Assembly: GCA_033765305.1 (NCBI GenBank)
Contig: JANRID010000024.1
Location: 1-56,610, forward strand
Direction: 5' to 3'
Length of the DNA stretch: 56,610 nucleotides
Source: RDXT01 sp033765305
GTDB lineage: Bacteria > Bacteroidota > Bacteroidia > J057
In this document: one piece after another, positions 33,585 through 40,985 of the stretch
Layout of the letters: the number at the start of each line of letters is the position of its first letter
How positions within the stretch are numbered: the first letter of the stretch is position 1
The notes under the pieces: generated by a model
What the model saw: the letters and a program-made list of their open reading frames with translations, nothing else
Database searches by the model: none
What the model was told of the DNA's origin: nothing
Made by a program: the position numbers and the translations under genes

Positions 33585-34757
33585 TTACGCAATATCCGGG
33601 AGAGATGCGCCATCCCCTTCCGGCTGCGCCAGCGCCTCCCGGCGCCAGGCCGCAGGCACGGCGCCGGTCGCCTGCTTGAAGGCGGTGTTGAAGGTGGTTT
33701 TGGAGTTGAAGCCGGCTTCGAAGGCGATGCCGAGGATGCTGTAATGTGCGTAGGCCGGGTCTGCAAGCAGGCGCTTGCTGGCTTCGATGCGGTAGCGGTT
33801 CACAAACTGGTAAAAATTCTCTCCGAAGCCCTGGTTGATGAGCCTGGAAAGGTCGTGCGTGCGCATGCCCGCGAGCTGCGCGAGGGCGGGCAGGCTGAGG
33901 CTGCTGTCGAGGTAGGGCTGCTGCTGCGCCATGAGGGCGGCGAGCTGTGCTTTCTGCGGGCCGAGGTCCGGGGCGGGCGGGCCGGCGGGCTCCGGCGGGG
34001 CGCCGCCTTCCAGCAGCTCGGCCAGCTCTTCCGCAGCCTGGGGGCTGAAGCCGAAGACGCGGTCCTGCCGCACGGCGTGGTACCCCAGATACGCCGTGGC
34101 GGCCAGGTAGCCTGCCGTGCTCAGCGGCGGAATCCAGGGCAGACCAGAGAGCAGCTCGGCCACCCAGAGCCCGTACATGCAGGCGATGGCCAGCAGCACA
34201 TGCCAGAGCCAGTCGAGCCGCACGTTCTCCAGGCTGGAGGCGAAGGCCGTCACCTGCCGCCGGTGCCGGACGAGGCGGCGGAAGCTCAGCAGCAGATAGG
34301 CCGCATGCTGGAACAGGTTGGCGGCCATCAGCGGATCCAGGCCGCTGGTGTCTGTGCTGTAGGCAGCCAGTACTTCGAGCTTGCTGCTCAGCGGCTGGGC
34401 GAAGAAATAGAGGTTCAGCAGCGCGAAGAGCCCGGCAGGCAGCAGGTGCCAGAGGTCGCTGCGGCGCCAGCCGCTGCGCGCGTCGGTGAAGTGGCGCACG
34501 CTCAGGTACAGCGCGGGGGAAAGGGTGAAGACAAAGAGGTCGGTGATGCCCAGCAGATGCGGATAGGCCGCATAGACGCCGCTCTGGTAGAGGCTGCCGT
34601 CCAGCATGAGGCAGCCGGCGGAGAGGAGGAAGAGGCTGAGCCAGCGTTTGGCGGCGATGGGCGCCTGGGGGCCGCGGGCGCCGCCGGTGATCAGGGCCAG
34701 CAGCAGCAGGGCTCCGCAGGCGAGGGTCTGGAGGAGGTGTTCGAGGGCAGGGGCCAT
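33585..34757 (-). CDS. AraC family regulator with membrane N-terminus
   Basis: A 390-residue protein. Residues 1-235 hold about seven hydrophobic helices (LACGALLLLALITG; LLGITDLFVFTLSPALYLSV; HVLLAIACMYGLWVAELL), and the C-terminal ~110 residues are an AraC/XylS DNA-binding domain: LSLPALAQLAGMRTHDLSRL as the first HTH and ILGIAFEAGFNSKTTFNTAF as the second. It is a one-component membrane sensor. It lies between two serine hydrolase genes on the same strand and may control them; that is inference from position. Confidence 0.87.
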   Translation of the reverse strand: MAPALEHLLQTLACGALLLLALITGGARGPQAPIAAKRWLSLFLLSAGCLMLDGSLYQSGVYAAYPHLLGITDLFVFTLSPALYLSVRHFTDARSGWRRSDLWHLLPAGLFALLNLYFFAQPLSSKLEVLAAYSTDTSGLDPLMAANLFQHAAYLLLSFRRLVRHRRQVTAFASSLENVRLDWLWHVLLAIACMYGLWVAELLSGLPWIPPLSTAGYLAATAYLGYHAVRQDRVFGFSPQAAEELAELLEGGAPPEPAGPPAPDLGPQKAQLAALMAQQQPYLDSSLSLPALAQLAGMRTHDLSRLINQGFGENFYQFVNRYRIEASKRLLADPAYAHYSILGIAFEAGFNSKTTFNTAFKQATGAVPAAWRREALAQPEGDGASLPDIA

Positions 34758-34852
34758 GCGGGGGCGGGGTTGCGGATCAGGCAGCAGGTATCAGGTACAA
34801 GACCCGGATCGGGGGGCTGGGGTTGCAAGGGGCTGCTGCCTGCTCATGTTCC

Positions 34853-34872
34853 GGACAGGGCGCCGCCTGTCC
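34853..34872. terminator. Hairpin after the fusion enzyme gene
   Basis: GGACAGG pairs with CCTGTCC around GCGCCG, about 65 bases past the stop of the fusion gene and before the AraC gene. Short but perfect; a possible terminator. Confidence 0.45.
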
Positions 34873-34937
34873 GTTCGGCTGCGGCGGGGATCTCCGCCCA
34901 TGCGCACCGCGTCTTCCGCCGGAGCATCCCGCCGCGC

Positions 34938-37442
34938 TTACCTGCGCAGCAATCGTCCGGGCCGTTTTCCGGTCGCCTGTCCGTTTTCGAAGACAAGCGC
35001 TCCGTTGACCCAGACCGCCGTGATGCCGCTTGCGAGGGCCGTCGGATGCTCGGCGGTGGCGTTGTCCCGGACCGCTGCCGGGTCGAAGAGCACGAGGTCG
35101 GCGAAATAGCCGCCGGCCACCAGGCCCCGCTCCCGGATGCCGGTGTGCTCGGCGCCCAGGGAGGTCATTTTCTGGATGGCCGTTTCGAGCGGGAAGTGCT
35201 GCTGCTCGCGCACGTGCACGGCCAGTACCCGCGGGAAGGCGCCATGCCCTCTGGGATGGCTCACCGGATTGCCGTCCGAGCAGATATTGGTATGGGGCCA
35301 GGCGAGGAAGCTGGCGACATCCGCATCGAGCATGGACTTGCCCATGATGGCCTCGATGCGGCCGGCCTCTGGGTGCGCAGCGGCGTAGCGGTCGGCCTCG
35401 GCGATGAGCCAGATCAGGGTTTGGGCCGGGGTTTCGCCGCGCAGGCGGGCAATATCGGCCACGGTCCGGCCCTTGTACTCCGGCTTGGGCAGAAATGCCG
35501 CAAGTTTCGACGCCTCCGGGTCGAAGAGCTCCCGGCAGGCCAGCTCGGCGCTGGCCAGGCTGCTGTAATCCCGGTTGGGAAACAGCACCTTGAGCGTGGA
35601 GTGCCAGAAGTCGTAGGGGTAGCAGTCGGCAGTCAGGTCGATGCCTTCGGCGCGGGCAGCCTGCATGGCGGCGATCACACGCTGGCTGGACCCCCATTTG
35701 CTTTTCATGGCAATCTTGAGGTGGGAGATCTGCACGGGCAGCTTTGCCTCGCGTCCGATCTGGATGATTTCGTCCAGGGCATCCTCGAGGTGGAGGTCTT
35801 CGCTGCGGATGTGGCTGATGTAGCGTCCGCCGGCCTCGGCCGTCACGGCAGCGAGTGCCAGCACCTCGTCGCGGTTGGAATAGAAGGCCTCCTCGTACTC
35901 CAGGCCGGTGGACAGGCCCAGGGAGCCCTGCGCCAGCTCCGACCGCAGGGCGGCCTTCATCTGCTCCAGTTCGGCGGCAGTGGCATGCCGCCGGAATTCG
36001 TCCGCGCCCATGGCCGCCAGCCGCAGGGAGGTGTGCCCCGTGTAGGAAGCGACGTTGATGGAGATGGGATGCCGCTTCAGCGCAGCGGCCAGGGTGTCCA
36101 TGGGTTCGCTGCTGCCGTCCTGCCCGGTCACGATGGTCGTAATGCCCTGGCTGAGAGCGGGCAGCAGGCTGGGGTCTTTGTCCAGGGCCCAGAAGTGGTG
36201 GCTGTGGGTATCGATGAAGCCCGGGGCCAGCACCTGGCCCTTTCCGTCGTACACGGGCTCGCCTGCAAAGGGTTCGAGGCGGCCGGTTTCCCGGATCCGG
36301 CTGTCCTGCAGGCGCACATCCGCCGGGCGGATGGGGGTGCCGGAGCCGTCTGCCAGCTGTACGTTGCGGATGAGCAGGGTCTGCGGCAGCGTGATGGGCT
36401 CCCCGCGCATATACTGCTGCCCGGCCCGGATGCCGGCATCGGAACCGCCGTTGGAGAGCACGACCAGTGTGCGGCCGGTCCCGAAATCGGTCCAGAGCAG
36501 GTTCAGAAACCCGACCCAGCCGCCTGTGTGGGCGGCGCAATTGCCGCATCCAAATCCGATGCCGAAGCCGTAGGGGTAACTGGATCCGTCGTTCAGCGGG
36601 GCGGGCTTCATCATCTCGGCATAGGAAGCAGGCTGGAGCAGCTTGCCGCCGTGCAGCGCGCGGGTCCATTTCAGCAGGTCTTCGGCGGAGGCATAGACGT
36701 TGCCGTCGCCTACAAGGCCGTCGAAGCGCATGAGGTCGTCGGGCCGGTTCACCCCGTCCTCCCGCCGGAAGCCGTAGACCCGGCTGGCAGGCGAGGACTT
36801 CAGGTTCAGGTGGTAGATATAGGTATTTTTCAGGCCCAGCGGGCGGGTGATGGCTTCGGCGAAATAATCGGCGATGGGCTTGCCGGCCTGCTGCTCGATG
36901 AGGGCGCCGAGCACCACGTAGCCGGTATTGCTGTACTGCCACTGCGCGCCGGGCTCGAAGTCGAGCGGGGGCTTCCGTTCGGCCATCAGCTGCATAATTG
37001 CCTGGTTGTCAATCGTGTCCAGGGCACCGGTGTAGCGGACGCAGAGGTCGAAATACTCCGGCAGGCCGCTGGTATGGTTCATCAGCTGGCGGATGGTGAT
37101 GCCCGGGTAGGGAAATGCAGGCAGGTGCTGCTGCACGGGATCGTCGAAGCCCAGGCGTCCGCGCTCCTGGAGGAGGCAGACCATGGCGCACATGAACTGC
37201 TTGGAAATGGAAGCCAGGTTGAAGGCCGAGGAGGCCTGGAGGGGCTGCGGGTCGTGGAGGCCGGTGATGCCGAAACTCCGCTGGTACACGGGTTTGCCGT
37301 TTTCGGCCAGCAGCACCACTCCGTTGAAGAGGGCGCGGCTGTGGAGATAGGCCAGGGCACTGTCCAGGCGGAGAGCCTGGCCGCAGGCGGCGCCGGCGGC
37401 AGGCAGGAGCAGGGTCAGCAGCAGAATGCGCAGCAGTTTCAT
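34938..37442 (-). CDS. Serine hydrolase (class C fold) fused to D-aminoacylase-like amidohydrolase
   Basis: The start at 37442 gives a signal peptide MKLLRILLLTLLLPAAGAAC and 834 residues. Residues 25-350 are a class C beta-lactamase/D-peptidase domain: S78-I-S-K81, RQLMNHTSGLPEYF, YSNTGYVVLG and HTGGWVGFLN. Residues ~355-834 are an N-acyl-D-amino-acid deacylase domain: QVLAPGFIDTHSHHF with the HxH pair, VQISHLKIAM, TADCYPYDFW, ICSDGNPVSHPRGHG with the catalytic Asp region, and the closing ADLVLFDP. Where D-aminoacylases usually have GNCG with a metal-binding cysteine, this has GQDG. Both domains are complete. Periplasmic or outer-membrane; inferred to process D-amino-acid peptides in two steps. 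Confidence 0.88.
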   Translation of the reverse strand: MKLLRILLLTLLLPAAGAACGQALRLDSALAYLHSRALFNGVVLLAENGKPVYQRSFGITGLHDPQPLQASSAFNLASISKQFMCAMVCLLQERGRLGFDDPVQQHLPAFPYPGITIRQLMNHTSGLPEYFDLCVRYTGALDTIDNQAIMQLMAERKPPLDFEPGAQWQYSNTGYVVLGALIEQQAGKPIADYFAEAITRPLGLKNTYIYHLNLKSSPASRVYGFRREDGVNRPDDLMRFDGLVGDGNVYASAEDLLKWTRALHGGKLLQPASYAEMMKPAPLNDGSSYPYGFGIGFGCGNCAAHTGGWVGFLNLLWTDFGTGRTLVVLSNGGSDAGIRAGQQYMRGEPITLPQTLLIRNVQLADGSGTPIRPADVRLQDSRIRETGRLEPFAGEPVYDGKGQVLAPGFIDTHSHHFWALDKDPSLLPALSQGITTIVTGQDGSSEPMDTLAAALKRHPISINVASYTGHTSLRLAAMGADEFRRHATAAELEQMKAALRSELAQGSLGLSTGLEYEEAFYSNRDEVLALAAVTAEAGGRYISHIRSEDLHLEDALDEIIQIGREAKLPVQISHLKIAMKSKWGSSQRVIAAMQAARAEGIDLTADCYPYDFWHSTLKVLFPNRDYSSLASAELACRELFDPEASKLAAFLPKPEYKGRTVADIARLRGETPAQTLIWLIAEADRYAAAHPEAGRIEAIMGKSMLDADVASFLAWPHTNICSDGNPVSHPRGHGAFPRVLAVHVREQQHFPLETAIQKMTSLGAEHTGIRERGLVAGGYFADLVLFDPAAVRDNATAEHPTALASGITAVWVNGALVFENGQATGKRPGRLLRR

Positions 37443-37653
37443 GGCCGGATGCGGGGTTAGGGGCCGGGAACAGAGCCCAAGGTAGAGATTTTTGCGTTTC
37501 CGGGAACAGGCAGGGGGGCAGAATTCGGGTTTTGGGGAGGGGCGGGGCAGATATACGCTGAACCAGTTAGGCTTCATCCGGATCTTGTCTGTATCCGCCG
37601 CTGAAAAATTTAGATGCTAAGCAGAACGCTCGTAAACCACTGCAGCCAGGGTG

Positions 37654-38850
37654 TCAGTATGCCCTTTTCGATGCTCTTCCCATACCTCCCAATCCAATAG
37701 TTATGTAATGCATATCCCCGGTCATATTTTCATATTTTTTATCAAAACCAAGAAAGCTGTAGCCGTATCTGATCCTTAAAAATCCGTAGCTTGTTTTAGG
37801 GCTGTATTTGGGCATGTTTCTTGGTCCAAATTTTATATCCAAGTTAACTCCAGCAATATAGGCAGTTGTAAATGCCAAAGCGACCTCTTTTAGTTCCGGT
37901 ATTTCTTGAGTATCATGGGTAGGAGGGCCGATATCCATAGCACCAATTCCCGCAAACGGGGATAATTTAAATCTGTCGCTGTTATATGCAACATAACCCA
38001 ATGAAGCTTCAGGAAGAAAAACCATAGCTCTTGATCCTTTATCCCAAGTACCTGCAGAATAATCAAAATCTTTCTTTGTTTTATTAAATCCGATATAGTC
38101 CCTTAGATACAATTCAAAACTATTATAGCAAATATCAAATGCAACTCCTAATGGAACATTGTTAGTATAGCCGCTTCTTAGGTTGCCTGTATATGCACTG
38201 TAGCCACTGAAAAACTCAACTGCCATTCCCCACTTCCCCAGGACTTGCTCGTACCTGATATACGTTTTCGCAAAGTCCTTAAATTTGCTTTGGGGGTGTA
38301 TTTCAAGAAAACTATCTACACGTTCATTTAAGAAGTCCTGAGCGTATATATTTTCTCGTTTTTTCAATAAAAGCCAGTCAAGCGTCATGTTTAGCGCCTG
38401 TTTTGTTTCGGAGTCCAGCGGGGAAAGCTGTATTTGATTCTTAAGCTGTACTTCATTATCAAATGACTTCTCCTCCAGCTTAACATACAGCATGTCATGC
38501 AATGGCCCAATCCGTGTTCTGTAGCTGACAGCTCTGGCTGAGTCAAACTTCTGAATATGTTCCGCCAGCTCAGCATAGTCCGTTGTCCAGTATAAAATAA
38601 GCCAATATTCCGGCGGATATAAAGCGTAGTATGTATCATCCTCATTTTTAATTAGGAGATCTTTAATCTTCTTGACTGTCTGTATATCTCCCTCGATAAA
38701 TGTATCCAGTAGCAGCCTCCGGTTTTTTGAAATCAACCCCGACCTTGAATTCTCATAGTTAAGAATTCTTGATTCAGTACTATCAATTTGGCTATAGAGA
38801 TAATTTGATGAAAAAATCAAATAAAACGCGATTTTGATGATTTTTTTCAT
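37654..38850 (-). CDS. AT-rich secreted protein with probable outer-membrane beta domain
   Basis: From MKKIIKIAFYLIFSSNYLYSQ (signal peptide) the protein has 398 residues. The first ~190 mature residues are helical and charged (LDTFIEGDIQTVKKIKDLL; PPEYWLILYWTTDYAELAEH). The rest alternates aromatic strands like an outer-membrane barrel (GKWGMAVEFFSGYSAYTG; KTSYGFLRIRYGYSFLGF; MHYITIGLGGMGR). No family recognised. Base composition is far more AT-rich than both neighbours, indicating recent transfer of this single gene. Confidence 0.7.
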   Translation of the reverse strand: MKKIIKIAFYLIFSSNYLYSQIDSTESRILNYENSRSGLISKNRRLLLDTFIEGDIQTVKKIKDLLIKNEDDTYYALYPPEYWLILYWTTDYAELAEHIQKFDSARAVSYRTRIGPLHDMLYVKLEEKSFDNEVQLKNQIQLSPLDSETKQALNMTLDWLLLKKRENIYAQDFLNERVDSFLEIHPQSKFKDFAKTYIRYEQVLGKWGMAVEFFSGYSAYTGNLRSGYTNNVPLGVAFDICYNSFELYLRDYIGFNKTKKDFDYSAGTWDKGSRAMVFLPEASLGYVAYNSDRFKLSPFAGIGAMDIGPPTHDTQEIPELKEVALAFTTAYIAGVNLDIKFGPRNMPKYSPKTSYGFLRIRYGYSFLGFDKKYENMTGDMHYITIGLGGMGRASKRAY

Positions 38851-38931
38851 GCTTTTTATCTTATAAGTACTCGATTGAATCTGTGCAGGCCATACGCAAC
38901 ACCATATTCGCACTGGCATGGTGTTTCAGCT

Positions 38932-38943
38932 GCAAGATACGCA
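38932..38943 (-). promoter_or_regulatory. TGCGTAnnTTGC promoter element of the AT-rich gene
   Basis: TGCGTATCTTGC on the minus strand, 82 bases before the ATG at 38850, with TTG 21 bases upstream of its TA. It is one member of a recurring motif. The 331-bp gap 38851-39181 otherwise holds only the SusD terminator. Confidence 0.5.
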
Positions 38944-39101
38944 AAAAATTTCCTCCCGTACAAACCCGGAAAGACTGCAGCCCCCGCCTGTTTCAGCGCC
39001 CGCTCCTTCAGGAGCCGCTCCAGCTGCTGCCAGGCTTGCAGGGGAGCCGGCAGCTCCTCTGCATGCGCGGCGGCCTTCCTGCTGCGCAAGGCCCCAAAAC
39101 C

Positions 39102-39135
39102 GCAAGAGCCACCCCGTAGCGGGAATGGCTCTTGC
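39102..39135. terminator. Terminator of the susCD unit
   Basis: GCAAGAGCCA (39102-39111) pairs with TGGCTCTTGC (39126-39135), with an inner CCCG/CGGG stem. It lies about 45 bases after the SusD stop. Confidence 0.75.
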
Positions 39136-39181
39136 TGAATGGCGGGGCTGAGCCCCAGGACCTGGTGAGGCTGCGGCCTGC

Positions 39182-40933
39182 TCAGTATCCCGGGTTTTGC
39201 ACCAGGAATCCTTCGACGTTGGACGCACCGTCGATGGCGCTCTGCGGGATGGGGAAGAGGCGCTTCCGCACATCCGAGTCGGTCTTTTCGGTCCAGGTGC
39301 CTTCATACTTGCCGAAGCGGATCTGGTCGCCGCGGCGGAAGCCCTCCCAGTACAGCTCGAAGCCGCGCTCGCGGAAGAGAATTTCCAGATCCACAGCCGT
39401 CAGCGCGGCAGGGGTCTGGGCGGGGCGGGCAGTGCGGGAAGTCCGCACGGCATTGACATCGGCCAGGGCAGCGCCTGCGTCGCCAAGGCGCAGACGGGCT
39501 TCGGCGCGCATGAGGTAGATTTCGGCCAGGCGCATCAGCACGAGGTCCACGCTGCTGAAGTTGTTGCCGTCCGGGGAGGTGCTGCTGAACTGGTACTTGG
39601 AGCAGCGGTAGCCCTTGTTGTGGAGGCGGCCTTCGTTGGAGAAGCTGATGTCCTCGGTGTGGCGCACATAATCCACGTTCCTGTCGGGGCCATTGCCTTT
39701 GGTCTGAATGACCGGATAGATGCGCGCCTTGCCGTCGTCGCAGCGGAGGAATGCCCCGTCAGGGCCCTTGCGGGGGCCCCAGATCACGCCCCGGATGATG
39801 CCGCGGTTGATCTGGAAGTCCTTGTTCTCAATGCAATAGTAATGGTCCCCATCATTGGCGGGCGATACGCCGGTGAGGTCCTGCAGGGAGTCGGGGATGA
39901 GGATGTTTTCCTGAAAAAAGCGGGCATCGGCTTTGGCCGGGTCGGTGGCGCCGTAGGCCTGTACCCAGGTCCGGTAGAATTCGGGGGTCAGGGCCGGGCC
40001 ATCGGTGCCGTCGGAGCTGGGGAACTCGGGCCGTGCAAACTGGGAGCCGGCGATGGACCAGTAGGCCCAGCGGCTGTGCTCGCCGCTCAGCACCCCCCGC
40101 TGATCGAGCGAGAAGATGACCTCGGGGTTGGTCTGGTTGCCGTCGTTGAACAGCTCGAAGTACTCGGGCGAGAAGCTGAATTTGCCCGATCCGATGATGT
40201 TGCTCGTGTACTCGACCACCTTGTTCAGGTCTTCGCTGGTGAAGGCGGGCGTGCCATAGGGGTCGCGGTACACGGCGGCGTTGAGGTGCAGCCTGGCGAG
40301 GAGTCCCCACACGGCGGCCTGGGTCATGCGGCCCGGGCCCCGGCTGCTGTTGATCACATCCACCACCGAAAGCAGTTCCGCTTCCAGGTAGCTGATGGCG
40401 TCCTGCCCGCGGAGGATGACGGAGAGGTCGCTGGAGCTTTCTTTGTCGAAGACCAGGCCCCAGCTGTCGAGCATGAGCATGTTGAGGTATGCGCGCAGGG
40501 CAATCATCTCGTACAGGGCGCCTTCAGCCTCGGTGTTGCCCTCGTCGGCCAGGGGGCGCAGCACCTCGATGGCCGAGATGGCCCGCGAGATGTTTTTGGT
40601 CAGGTCGTTCCAGGAACTGCGCACGAGGTCGTTGCCGGAGGTCATGAGGTGCTGGTGCACGGCGATGAATTTGCCGCCGTCGAACCAGTCGGTGCCGCCG
40701 CGGTAGGGCAGGATGGCCTCATCGGCTGCGATCAGCTGCAGACCGTAGTAGTTGGTGTGCAGCCAGACCCGGGCACCCTGGCCGTAGGCAGGGGCAATGG
40801 CGCCGCTGATGGCTTCGGCCTTGCCCAGGCCCGTCAGCGATTCGTCGAGGATATTCTCCTGCAGGTCCGTACATCCCCAATTCAGGAGGGTGAGGGTGCC
40901 TACGATGGCGAAAGCAATGATATGTTTGAGCAT
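39182..40933 (-). CDS. SusD/RagB family nutrient-binding lipoprotein
   Basis: From MLKHIIAFAIVGTLTLLNWGC (lipobox LNWGC) the protein has 583 residues. SusD features are LGKAEAISGAIAPAYG at the N-terminus, the helical TPR core (EGALYEMIALRAYLNMLML; MTQAAVWGLLARLHLNAAVY) and the conserved C-terminal LVLMRLAEIYLMRAEARLRL. SusD caps the SusC channel and captures ligands outside the cell. Placed 52 bases downstream of susC. Confidence 0.94.
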   Translation of the reverse strand: MLKHIIAFAIVGTLTLLNWGCTDLQENILDESLTGLGKAEAISGAIAPAYGQGARVWLHTNYYGLQLIAADEAILPYRGGTDWFDGGKFIAVHQHLMTSGNDLVRSSWNDLTKNISRAISAIEVLRPLADEGNTEAEGALYEMIALRAYLNMLMLDSWGLVFDKESSSDLSVILRGQDAISYLEAELLSVVDVINSSRGPGRMTQAAVWGLLARLHLNAAVYRDPYGTPAFTSEDLNKVVEYTSNIIGSGKFSFSPEYFELFNDGNQTNPEVIFSLDQRGVLSGEHSRWAYWSIAGSQFARPEFPSSDGTDGPALTPEFYRTWVQAYGATDPAKADARFFQENILIPDSLQDLTGVSPANDGDHYYCIENKDFQINRGIIRGVIWGPRKGPDGAFLRCDDGKARIYPVIQTKGNGPDRNVDYVRHTEDISFSNEGRLHNKGYRCSKYQFSSTSPDGNNFSSVDLVLMRLAEIYLMRAEARLRLGDAGAALADVNAVRTSRTARPAQTPAALTAVDLEILFRERGFELYWEGFRRGDQIRFGKYEGTWTEKTDSDVRKRLFPIPQSAIDGASNVEGFLVQNPGY

Positions 40934-40985
40934 GATAAGGTAAGATTTGCTCAGCCCGCAGCGGGCTGAAGGTGATGGCATGAGC

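Noticed and set aside
33510..37460. Very long open frame on the plus strand (over 1300 codons)
   Set aside because: It is antisense to three well-supported genes (serine hydrolase, AraC, fusion enzyme), has Ala/Gly/Val/His-rich low-information translation and no domain; it arises from GC3-biased codons on the other strand.
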